A stretch of 64,000 nucleotides of DNA from an uncultured Bacteroidota bacterium (GTDB lineage: Bacteria > Bacteroidota > Bacteroidia > Bacteroidales > WCHB1-69), in NCBI GenBank assembly GCA_902786595.1, contig CADADB010000006.1, positions 62,001 through 126,000 on the forward strand. Direction: 5' to 3'. Every line of letters begins with the position of its first letter. Positions within the stretch are counted from its first letter, which is position 1. Made by a program: the position numbers and the translations under genes. The notes under the pieces are model-generated. The model was not told where the DNA came from and did not search any database. It saw nothing but the letters and a program-made list of their open reading frames with translations. Of the stretch, positions 7,422-17,600 are shown piece after piece.

Positions 7422-9617
7422 TTACCGGACAATGGTGATGGAGCCGTGCCATTGGGTGGTTTTGGCTTTTCCTTTGTAGATGAACGTATAGAAATAGGTG
7501 CCGTCAGAGAGGTTATCGCCAGTGAAGGGGTTCGAGCCCATGTGTATTTGACCGTCTTTGGCCCAAGTGTCATAGTTTTTGGTATGGAAGACCACTTTGC
7601 CCCAACGGTCTGAAATGCGCACTTCATTGTGGCGGTATTCGTCGGGGTCTTCAGGATTGATGTCCGTGTTGAGGTTCTCAATCGCCCATACGTCGTTGAT
7701 GCCGTCGCCGTTGGGGGTGATCACATTCGGGAAAATCAAATCATCTTCAATGACAATCAAGTGACTGACAGAGTCCCCGCATCCAGATTCCGTAGTGAGG
7801 GAAAGCGTGACGACATAGTCGCCCCATGACGAATAAGTATGGGACGTGGTGGTCTCGTTAAGGGTTTCGTCCCCGTCTCCGAATCTCCAAACCAGATTGT
7901 TGTCGGGGTTGTCAATCACATTGCTGGAGAGGACGGCGGTGAAATTGATCTCGCCATTGGTTTCATTCATCATGCAAATTTCAGGAGTGGCGATAAAATC
8001 CAATTCCGGCTGAGGGGCGGTGATGATGTAGTTCCATTTGGTAATGGAGTCTTTGCATCCTTCTGCTGTGGTAATGACGAGTTTCACCGAAAAGTTTCCG
8101 GCTGAATTGAAGTGGATTATAGGATTTTCTTCGGAGGAGTAATCCAGGATATTGAAGTTTTCATCAAAGAAATACCACGCGCAGGAGATGGTGTCGGAGG
8201 CAGTGTTGGTGAGATTAGTGAATCTGGAGATGACAGGTGTACAGCCAGAGGTGATATCGGCTTCAAAATCAGGTTGAGGCAAATCCCAGAAAGTGATCAA
8301 AACGGTGTCGGAGCTTTTACAGTTCGTCTGGGTGGCGGGATTCATTACCTCCACATTCAGAATATACTCGCCGGAAGTGATTACCTCAATGGAGCTGGAT
8401 GTATCACCCGTGTTCCAGTGTAATCCGGCGGAGTTTTCGTCATAGTTGGAGGTGATTGTGGCCACCTCGCCAGTGCAAAGCCACTGGTCTTCTCCCAAAT
8501 CCGGTTTGAAAGTGTTGATGACAGAGATGTTCAAACTGTCGTATGTCCACAGGTCCACACAGGGAAGTGCGCTGTGCGCGTACAGGTAATAGAGACCGCT
8601 GTCGCTCACATCGGCGTCATACAAGGTGAAAGGTTCGTTCCAGAGGGTGTCCCCCTTAGGAGTTACCACATAAACGGTATCTACTTCGTCGGAAATGTAG
8701 TCAAAAACAATGTTTTCGTGCAGGCAATAGACATCCCGCATCAACAGGTGGGTTTCCACGCTACTTTGGAAACTCTTTCCTTCGAGGAAAACGCCGGAGT
8801 CGTAAGAATAGTCCATCACATTGCCGATGGCCAAGTGCATGTGATAGGTTTCGCAGGCCAGAATGTTGCCTTCCGCGCTCAATTGGACGGTTGTGCCGTT
8901 GTATTGCACGCCTTGGCTGTTCGTGCCATTGGAAATGTAATAAGCCGCATAGGTTCCGCCATAGCAGTCAGGTCCCGCATTTCCAAAAGAGCCGATTCCC
9001 CCGTTGACATTGTTAATGGAAACTGGGAGGCCTTGAGGATTGGTAGCGCTGATGGTGCCAGGGATAATAGCCACATTTTTAGTGGTAGTGAGCCCTGTGG
9101 TGGGATCCGGACCGGTCAGAAGAAAAATGAAAATATCGTTATAATCAGCGCATACGTAATCCGGATATTCTTCTGAACCGAAGACATAGTTGAAAGCAAA
9201 GGTGTCGGCGTATGCCAGAAAGTCAAAATCCAATGCGGCACAGTTGGTCACCGTATTGGTGGCATATTGTTGCAGGGTGGCATCAGTGTAATCGCCAGCG
9301 GTGCCTGATGCGCCAGTTTGGCTGTTCGGTCCGGCAGCCACGCTGACGGCGCCAGTGGTCATCACCAGTCCTGTGGCGAATGGGAATTGGGTGTTGTTGT
9401 TGCGGTTGAATGTTCCAATCTGGTCGTCTGTCACAATTCCGGGGGAATTGTTGAATTTCCCGTTGGTCAATTCCACACCCTCACCCGCCAAATGGTACTT
9501 GAGAATGGTGTCAATATGTGTGCCCATCAAGGACTGCACGGTGACATTGGTCCCTTGTGCAAACAGGGAGACCTGCACTCCGGTTATTATTATGGCAAGT
9601 AGTAAAAATCTTCTCAT
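7422..9617 (-). CDS. T9SS type B (CHU_C) secreted protein with choice-of-anchor L domain
   Basis: 731 residues. The ATG at 9615-9617 is chosen because it starts the signal peptide MRRFLLLAIIITGVQVSLFAQ; a longer open frame starts inside the promoter. Residues about 35-260 match the choice-of-anchor L domain (the FAFNYVFGSEEYPDYVC and NDIFIFLLTGPDP stretches). PKD-like domains follow (LVWRFGDGDET...HTYSSWGDYVVTLSL). The last ~90 residues are the gliding-motility-associated C-terminal domain (FPNVITPNGDGINDVW ... DGTYFYTFIYKG). In this family that domain directs export through the type IX system, whose translocon gene sprA lies 27 kb away. Likely a surface-bound adhesin or binding protein. Confidence 0.9.
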   Translation of the reverse strand: MRRFLLLAIIITGVQVSLFAQGTNVTVQSLMGTHIDTILKYHLAGEGVELTNGKFNNSPGIVTDDQIGTFNRNNNTQFPFATGLVMTTGAVSVAAGPNSQTGASGTAGDYTDATLQQYATNTVTNCAALDFDFLAYADTFAFNYVFGSEEYPDYVCADYNDIFIFLLTGPDPTTGLTTTKNVAIIPGTISATNPQGLPVSINNVNGGIGSFGNAGPDCYGGTYAAYYISNGTNSQGVQYNGTTVQLSAEGNILACETYHMHLAIGNVMDYSYDSGVFLEGKSFQSSVETHLLMRDVYCLHENIVFDYISDEVDTVYVVTPKGDTLWNEPFTLYDADVSDSGLYYLYAHSALPCVDLWTYDSLNISVINTFKPDLGEDQWLCTGEVATITSNYDENSAGLHWNTGDTSSSIEVITSGEYILNVEVMNPATQTNCKSSDTVLITFWDLPQPDFEADITSGCTPVISRFTNLTNTASDTISCAWYFFDENFNILDYSSEENPIIHFNSAGNFSVKLVITTAEGCKDSITKWNYIITAPQPELDFIATPEICMMNETNGEINFTAVLSSNVIDNPDNNLVWRFGDGDETLNETTTSHTYSSWGDYVVTLSLTTESGCGDSVSHLIVIEDDLIFPNVITPNGDGINDVWAIENLNTDINPEDPDEYRHNEVRISDRWGKVVFHTKNYDTWAKDGQIHMGSNPFTGDNLSDGTYFYTFIYKGKAKTTQWHGSITIVR

Positions 9618-9653
9618 ACAAAAATAAGTATCAAAATATAAATTAATCAAATT

Positions 9654-9661
9654 GCAAAAAT
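9654..9661 (-). promoter_or_regulatory. Promoter -7 box of the CHU_C protein gene (TTTTTGC core of TATTTTTGC)
   Basis: The minus strand reads TATTTTTGC at 9654-9662, with a TTG about 20 bases upstream (complement of caa at 9683-9685), matching the Bacteroidota TTTG/TAnnTTTG layout. The gene starts about 37 bases downstream. Confidence 0.75.
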
Positions 9662-9810
9662 ACATTTTTTTATATAAAGCATCAAGAAAAGTTTGCGAAC
9701 AAAATTTTTATTTTTCGCAGATTTTCCCTCTGTTTTATGTAAGGACGCAATAAGTTGACGATTTGTTACATCGATTTATTTTTTTTTGTATGAGGTTGAG
9801 TACAAACAAA

Positions 9811-9843
9811 AAAGCAGAGACACAAGCGCTGTGTCTCTGCTTT
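9811..9843 (-). terminator. Rho-independent terminator of glutamine synthetase gene
   Basis: A perfect 14-base-pair stem (AAAGCAGAGACACA and its complement) with a 5-base AGCGC loop. On the minus strand it is followed by a T-rich run (complement of caaacaaa). It lies 23 bases beyond the gene stop. The remaining gap to the next gene holds only AT-rich sequence and that gene's promoter. Confidence 0.9.
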
Positions 9844-9865
9844 GTATGATGAGGTACGGTGAATA

Positions 9866-11374
9866 TTAACCGCAGTAGAAGAATTCTTTCACGATTTTCA
9901 TCATCAAATCCGGGTTTTTGACAATTTCGTTGCGGATGTTTTTGTCGTTGAAGGATTTGAGTTGTTTGATGATGTCATCGATCATGGAGCGGTCGAAGAC
10001 GCCGTAACGTTCGAAGATTTCGCGGTGGGCGCTGAGTTCGTCGGCGGATTCCCAGCAGGAGGCGGGCAGTTGTGCCAGACTCTCCACGAGGGCTTTGTTC
10101 TCGGCGCGGTGGATATCGACGTCCACATAGGTTTTCTTGGCGAATTCGAGGGCGTTCTCCATTTCGAAGCCGTGGCGTGCGGCGCAGACCAGACCGGCGA
10201 GGAGCAGGTAGAGGTCGGCGGAGCCGTCAGGACAGCGGAATTCCACGGTCTGTTTCTGGGAGCGGTCTTTGTTGACGGCTTTCTCCAGCGGGTTCAGTTC
10301 TGCCACGATGTCGTTCTTGTGGGTCCAGCCCAGCGGGACGCGCACCAGGACGGAACGGTTGCGGTCACCCCAACAGACGGAAGTGGGCGCCTCCTGATGC
10401 GGCACAAGGCGGAAGTAGGAGGTCGGGTTGGTGTTGCCGAAAGCCGTGAGAGAGCCGGCGCAGGTCATGTAGCCGGCGATGGCGGTCTTGGCAATGGAAT
10501 TGAGTTTGCCCTTGGTCACCATTTGGTTCTTGCCTTTGCCGTCCACAATGCAAGTGTGGATATGGAGGCCGCTGCCGGCCTTGCCTGCGGTGATCTTCGG
10601 CGAGAAGGTCACGTCGAAGCCGTATTCGTAAGCGAGGTTGCGGATAACCCACTTGGCCAGAATCAGTTGGTCGGCGGCATCCTGCACGTCCGTGACTAGG
10701 AATTCGATTTCGTTTTGTTCGTAAATCTTGCCGTCCATGGTGAAGTTGCCTACTTCGGAGTGGCCGTATTTGATGAGGCCGCCCATCTTGGCGATGTTGA
10801 GCATGCACTCGGCGCGGAACTGCTCGAACTTGGTGAACGGGGAGGATTCATGGTAGCCCTTCTGATCAGGGATGGTGAACAGGTCATCCTCTTCGCCGAT
10901 AACGTAATATTCCAGCTCACCCATGGCCTGGAAGTAGTTGCCCGTCACCTCGGTGAACGATTTCGCAGCTTTGCGCAAGATGTATTCCGGAGAATTTTCC
11001 AGCGGTTTGCCCTCGTTGTTGTAGTAAGAGCAGAGGAAGGAAAGGGTGGGGATTTCCGCGAACGGATTGAGGAAGGCGGTGGAGAACCGCGGAATCACGT
11101 AGAGGTCGCTCGAACCCGCATGGATGAAGGCAGGGAAGATGTTGGAACCATCCACACGCTCGCCGTTGGAGAGGATTTGCTCCAGATATTCGCGGCTGTG
11201 AAGCACAAAACCCAACGTCTTGATGCGTCCGTCGCCGGCGACATAATGGAAGTTCACCATCGGGATGTTGTTCTCTTCCACATATTTAATCATATCCGCC
11301 TTGGTGAATTCTTTCGGACTCTTCTTGAAATAATTCACGAGCGGATTCAAACTCATGGTGATGTTGTCTTTCAT
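9866..11374 (-). CDS. glnA: Glutamine synthetase (type I-like)
   Basis: 502 residues. Visible family blocks: a beta-grasp N-terminus (GDGRIKTLGFVLH, GERVDGSNIF), the metal/ATP region AGKAGSGLHIHTCI, NTNPTSYFRLVPHQEAPTSV, CWGDRNRSVLVRVPLGW, and VEFRCPDGSADLYLLLAGLV. The enzyme makes glutamine from glutamate, ammonia and ATP. The Tyr adenylylation loop of enterobacterial GlnA (NLYDLPP) is absent, so control by adenylylation is unlikely. It is shorter than the type III GlnN of Bacteroides. The start at MKDNITM is supported by a TATCTTTG box 36 bases upstream; a second ATG (MSLNP) is possible. Transcribed divergently from the giant T9SS protein and closed by its own terminator. Confidence 0.93.
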   Translation of the reverse strand: MKDNITMSLNPLVNYFKKSPKEFTKADMIKYVEENNIPMVNFHYVAGDGRIKTLGFVLHSREYLEQILSNGERVDGSNIFPAFIHAGSSDLYVIPRFSTAFLNPFAEIPTLSFLCSYYNNEGKPLENSPEYILRKAAKSFTEVTGNYFQAMGELEYYVIGEEDDLFTIPDQKGYHESSPFTKFEQFRAECMLNIAKMGGLIKYGHSEVGNFTMDGKIYEQNEIEFLVTDVQDAADQLILAKWVIRNLAYEYGFDVTFSPKITAGKAGSGLHIHTCIVDGKGKNQMVTKGKLNSIAKTAIAGYMTCAGSLTAFGNTNPTSYFRLVPHQEAPTSVCWGDRNRSVLVRVPLGWTHKNDIVAELNPLEKAVNKDRSQKQTVEFRCPDGSADLYLLLAGLVCAARHGFEMENALEFAKKTYVDVDIHRAENKALVESLAQLPASCWESADELSAHREIFERYGVFDRSMIDDIIKQLKSFNDKNIRNEIVKNPDLMMKIVKEFFYCG

Positions 11375-11409
11375 ATTTTCTTGAATTTTTAAGTTTCTGA
11401 ATGCGGGGG

Positions 11410-11417
11410 CAAAGATA
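11410..11417 (-). promoter_or_regulatory. Promoter -7 box of glnA (TATCTTTG)
   Basis: Exact TAnnTTTG match on the minus strand followed by CCCCC; about 36 bases upstream of the glutamine synthetase ATG. Confidence 0.8.
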
Positions 11418-11491
11418 GCATTTTTTATGAATCAAAAAAGCCGTTTTCACTTATTTAGTGAATGTTTTTCACTCTGATGCCATTTTTCAAA

Positions 11492-11512
11492 TGGTATGGA
11501 TGGCATATACCA
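11492..11512. promoter_or_regulatory. Inverted repeat TGGTAT-N9-ATACCA upstream of the giant T9SS gene
   Basis: A 6-base inverted repeat with a 9-base spacer sits where the -33 region of the plus-strand promoter would be (the -7 box starts 10 bases on). It could be an operator for the giant surface-protein gene. Based on symmetry and position only. Confidence 0.35.
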
Positions 11513-11521
11513 AAAAATATG

Positions 11522-11529
11522 TATTTTTG
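11522..11529 (+). promoter_or_regulatory. Promoter -7 box of the giant T9SS protein gene (TATTTTTG)
   Basis: Consensus TAnnTTTG followed by CGG. It gives a leader of about 75 bases that is AT-rich and has no clear hairpin. Confidence 0.75.
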
Positions 11530-11609
11530 CGGCTTGGTTACAATAATAATATATTGGAGTTTTTTTGTGAGAATAAAGAAATAATAAGTGTTCATATAAA
11601 TTCAAAAAA

Positions 11610-14600
11610 ATGAGAAAAGTTTACAATTTCAAAAAGCTGACCGAAAAGGTCATGAACGTTGCCGTTCTCTTGCTTATGCTAGTGATGACGGCCGGTACTC
11701 TTTTCGCTGAAGAGGTGACGATTGTCTTCTCGGAGGCGGGATTGGTTAACACACAGGTGCTCCCTGACGGTGATATCAATGGGATCATCATGTACAGCGG
11801 CGACCAACAAGGTGCCGCCACTGACGGCCCGAAATATTATAGCTCGGGATCCGCCTTGCGTTTTTACAATGGTTCTGGCAACACTCTGGGCAATGCCTTG
11901 ATCCTCACCCCTGCTTTCGGATATCAGATTACGGGGCTTACCATTAATGGTGTTGCCAATTACACTCCTGTGGTAGGATATGTCGTGGATGGCGGGGAGA
12001 CCATGATGGTCAATGCCGATGATCAGGTTTACACCATCTCCGACATAGAGGCAACCACTAGTCTGAGATTCTACAATGCCGGCGACTTCCAGCTGCGCGT
12101 CTCTTCCATCACCATTTCTTATACGACTGCTGATGTTCCTGCCGTGGCTACTCCGACATTCAACCCGCAACCGGGTATTTGCACCCTCCCTACCAATGTT
12201 TCTCTTTCTTGTGCCACCCCAGGCGCCATCATTTATTACACCTTGAATGACGGCGAATACTATGCTTCTTATGAATCAGAGATAGCATTAGACACCACCA
12301 CTACCATCCATGCCTTTGCCGTTCTGGGCGAAGATACCAGTGACATAGTGAATGCCACGTACGTGTTCCCGCAAAATGTGAATCTGAATGGCTTCAAAAA
12401 TGGAGTTCCTGGTGGGTTATATATGATCCAAAACGCTAATGAGAAGTTGGATTTTGTTTTCCGGGATGGCCGGAATATCTACTTCATGTCTGAACAGCTG
12501 GGCTCTTCAAGAGGTTTGTTGGTATATGACAACAGTAATCCAGTGGTCACCACTTCATTTGAAGAGGGTGAATCTGTCGACATGCTGATGGGAACATTGG
12601 CTTTTTATAATGGCATTCCGGAGATGATTCCGGTTGCAAATCCAGGACTCGCAGCGGGTTCGGCACCTCATACGGTGGCTCCTGTGCAAGTGACTGTCGC
12701 GGAACTGCTGGCTAACCCTGAAATGTACATTTCCTCATTGGTTATCATCAAAGACGGCCAATTCCAAGCCGGTGCCTTCAACACTAGCACCAAAACCGGA
12801 GTGCAATTCACTCAAGGCACCGACGCCATAGTGGTTTACAACAACTTCAAAACGGTGTCTGCCACCTTTGAAGGAGGCGAAAAAGCTTCTGTGGTGGGAC
12901 TTGTGGGCATGTATAACGGTGTGCCTCAGATTTATCCTCGCGGCAATAGTGACATTATCCGTGTCGCTCTCCCCTATGTTTGCGACTTTGAGGGAGGCGC
13001 AGCGCTGGAATGGAACTTTAAGAACGCCACTAAGAACAAATGGTTTATCCATAACGCCCAGGGCTTTGACAACAAGAAAATGTTTGTCTCTTCCACAACT
13101 GGCTTCACGAATATGTATGACCCGACGATTTCTGCCGTCAGCCATGCCTACCTCAATGTCACGTTGCCCGAATCTGACATGTTGTTGAATTTCGATTGCA
13201 GAGTCGTGGGTAACGGGAATGACTTCCTGCAGGTATCCGTGCTTGATGAAGCTCCTGCAGACATGGTGCTCCCCGAAACCTACCTGGCACGCTATCATGG
13301 CATCAACGAGTTCACCAACCAGACTGTGCTGATTCCTTCGTCTTATGCCGGGGAGAAGGTCATTGTCTTTACCTGGATCAACGACAACAGCGTTGGAAAC
13401 CAAACGCCTGCCGCCATTGATAATATCACGTTGCGTACCACTTGTACGATGGTCTCCAATGTGACTGCCACGGTGGATAACCGTACAGCAGTCGTCACTT
13501 GGGTAGCTCCTGAAGGACAGGAGGCATGGACGCTGCAATACAAAGCGGTGGACGCTGACGCTTGGCAGAGCGTGAACACCACGTCAACCAGCGTTACGCT
13601 GAACAACCTTGCTACGGAGACCTCATACGATTTGCGAGTCAGAGCCAACTGTGAGGCAGAGGCCAGCGCATGGAACACCGTCCAGTTTACGGTTCCTTGT
13701 ATCGACCTGACGTCAGAAGAGATGGAAGTGTCCATCGGAACGGGCACATCCAGCTCTTACAACGCCCCGATGAATGCCTATTATGGAAATTCTTGGACGC
13801 AGATGATTTATCCCGCCTCCAATTTCTCCACGCCCGGCTTCATCAATTCGTTGTCTTGGCAGACCGCCAACGCCACTTCCCACGCTTATACTTCTTTGAA
13901 GATATATCTCGGCACGACCACCATGTCAGGGCACAGTTCTTCATCCGACTGGTTGTCCATGGACGATCTGACCCTCGTGTATGAGAACAATAACGGCACT
14001 ATTGGTGGTGCTACTGGTTGGGAAACTTATACATTGAATAATCCTTATTATTATAATGCAGAAGATAATCTGGTGGTGGTGGTTTCCCGTGCCGCTCCCA
14101 GTTGGGCAACGGTCAACTACTATTACACTTCAACTCCGAGTGCTGTTCTCTACAGACGTGCTGATGGCAATTCCTCTTATGCAGAACATCCCGGTTCCGC
14201 AACAGGTTCCCAGCTTAATCAACTTCCGAACATGAGAGTTGACTACTTGGGTTATGTGTGTGGTGATGACCATTGCGCTGCCCCTGAAGAGGTGCTCGTG
14301 AACAATATTACGACAAACAGTGCGGCTCTTCTTTGGGAACCCGGTGAAGCATCCAGCTGGAGAGTGAGTTACAAGGGCGAAAATGAGGAAGACTGGACCA
14401 GTTTCAGCGTTGGCACCAATTTCTGCCAGCTGTCCAATCTGGCACAGAATACCCATTACGAGGTGCGCGTGATGGCGGATTGCGGCAATATCGGAAGAAG
14501 CGCTGAGGCGTCAGTCGCGTTCACCACTGTTGCCGATTGTCCCGCCCCGACAAACCTTACGGTCACCCATAATCTGAACAATACGATTGTTTCTTGGACT

Positions 14601-17600
14601 CCTGTCGCAGGTGTGAATTCCTACGTGTTGCAATATTCTCATGTGAATTCCGGTATGTGGCAGAATGTCAACGTGAACTACGCCTCCACGTTTGTGCTGG
14701 GCGGTTTGACCGAAGGCGAAAGTTACATTGTGCGCGTGAAATCCGTTTGCGATGCTGAAACCGAGCTGGAGAGCAGCTGGGCTACCTGTACTTTCGTAAG
14801 ACCGGTTTACTGTGATGTTCCCACCCAATTCACCGTGTCGGAAATTACAAGCACTTCTGCAAAGATTGCTTGGGACACCCTTTCTGCCAATTCTTGGACA
14901 GTTCAATATGGTGAAGCCGGATTCGAGTTGGGACATGGTACTGTCTTGACGGTGAGTGCTCCTGTGGCCACGATTTCGGGCTTGACCCCGCAGACCACCT
15001 ACGACGTGTATGTGAGACCTAACTGTGCTGGTTTCTGGGGTGCGTGGTCATCTGTTTACTCCTTCACAACCGCTTGCGGTGGTATTACCATTACGGAAGC
15101 CAATCCTTGGTTTGAAGATTTCGAGGGTTACCACGGTAGCGGCGCCATCGGCGTTGGAGATTGCTGGAGCGCTCCTGTGACCGCAAATGCCAGCAATGGT
15201 GTCTTCCCGTCTGTATATGTCGGTTATTCCGGTTCAACCTATTCCGGCGCCAACTCCATGGAGTTCAAGGGTGCCAGCAACTTGTTGGTGCTGCCTCTCT
15301 TCACGAATGCCATGAACACGTTGCAGTTCACCTTCTGGGCGAACACCACCGCCTATAGCGATTACTCAGCAGGTACTATGGAAGTGGGTATTATCACGGA
15401 TATCACGGATCCCACTACATTCACGGTGGTGGAGAACATTCCTCCGACGGCATTCAACCGCGTTGGTCAGGATGCTCCTCATGCGAACTTTGTTGGACCC
15501 GTCTCCTTTGCTAATGTTACTCCCGCACCTGGACAGAGAATCGCCATGCGCTATTCGAACCCCAGTTATACCACGCAATCATGGAATTTGGATGACTTTA
15601 CCGTTTCCATCGTTCAAGATTGTCCTGTTCCCGGCAATGTTGCCGCTTCCGAAATTACCGACAGCACAGCCAAGATCACATGGACTCCCAATGGCGAAGA
15701 GACCCAATGGCAACTCCAATATGGTGTTGAGGGATTCATTCTCGGCTTAGGCAATACTGTCAATGTCACTACGAATCAATATGTTTTGACCAATCTCAGC
15801 GAAGGAACTTCATACGATGTTTACGTGAAGGCCGTTTGTGACGAGAACACTTCCAGTGTCTGGTTCGGACCTTACACCTTCGAGACTACCACGACCGCTA
15901 TTGAACCTCAACCGCTTTGCGAAGACGGTTGTCAATACACTTTTGTGCTCACTGATACCTATGGTTCAGGTTGGACGGATATCAATTACGCCACGGGCGA
16001 GACTGTGGTGGGTTCTCTGGTTATCAAACAGAACGATATCGTTGTCTCTTCTTTGACCATGACGGAAGAAGATGGCGAAACGGTCACCTATCAAGTGCCG
16101 TTGTGTGACTCTATGCCGACCACTTTCATTCTCACGCCGAGTTACTGGGGTGATGAAATGGGTGTTGCAGTGTATGACCCTAATGGTGAGTTGGTATGGT
16201 TGTTTGAAGAGAACACATTTGAAGGATTCGGCGATGACGATCCTGTTGAGTTCAATTTCACCGCTGTGTGTCCTGAAATCATCAACTGTGTGAATCCTGA
16301 AAATCTGGTGTTGACAGCATTGACCGACTCCACCGCCACTTTGGCTTGGACAGGCGATCCCACGGTCACGTATGTGGTTTATTATGGTCCTGCTGGTCAG
16401 GTAGTTCAATACACGGACACTGTGACGGCCACGGAGATCACGCTTACGGGTCTTACGTCTGGAGTCACCTATATGGCTTGTGTGCGCGCCCTTTGCAACA
16501 ATACGGATGTTATTTCCAATGTGGTGGTCTTCTATCCGACGCAATTCACCACGAAAGACATAGCTTTGTCGGAAATCAAACCGATTTCAAATGCTTGCGA
16601 TTTGACGAATATCCCGGTTACCATTACCGTCCAAAACGCTGGTGAAGGCGAGTTCAATATTTTCGAAGCTTACTATATGGTGAATAGCGGTAACGTTGTT
16701 CACGAGACGATTACGCTCATTGCCCCGTTGGCAGCGAATGAAACTATGACGTACACCTTCGTTACCAAAGCAAACCTGACGGAGTCCTCCAACGTGGTCA
16801 CCGCATGGGTTGAACTTCCTGGCGACGGCAATTCGATGAACAACATGTTGATTACCAATCCTGTCATCATCCTTGATCCTGCTTCCGTTCCTTTTGTGGA
16901 GACCTTTGAAGCAGAGGAAATTCATGACGGCTGGGTGAATGTTGACAACCAATTTATCATTACCGGTGGCAAGCTCGTGGCTTTGCCGAAAGCTGAGTTT
17001 GATGCCCAGAGCCGCTTGATTTCTCCGTGCATGTATATTCCTGCCGGCCATTATGATGTTTCTTACTCCTATAACGCGGTTGATCCGATGTTCACGGAGA
17101 AAATGGATGTCTATTTCGGCACGAAGGAGAATGGCGAATATGATATGACATTGCTGGCTTCTGAGGAATTTTCCAATCAAAATGTGATTACCGCCCACTA
17201 TACATTAGAGGTTGCGGAGAGCGGTATTTACTACTTCCAGATTAACTCCAGCAGTATTTATGGTACAGCCGGTTTCGTTGTTGATAATTTTGCTGTGAAG
17301 AATATGATTAATTTCACGGTGTATGCTGGCGAAAACGGTACTGTGATTCCTGAAGGCGCTGTGGAGTATGTTGCTGGTGAGCCCTACACCTTCGCCATCA
17401 TTCCGGATCCTGGTTATCATGTGATGGGTATTTACAGAAATATGCAATTAGTGAGTGGTGAGAATGCAAATAATGCAGGTGTTCAATACTTCACCTTCAC
17501 TCCTCAAAACAATGACAATATCTATGTGACGTTCACTTCCAGCCACTTTGAGGTGAATGCTACGGTGGATAACCTCCATTACACCGATTTCAATGAAAAC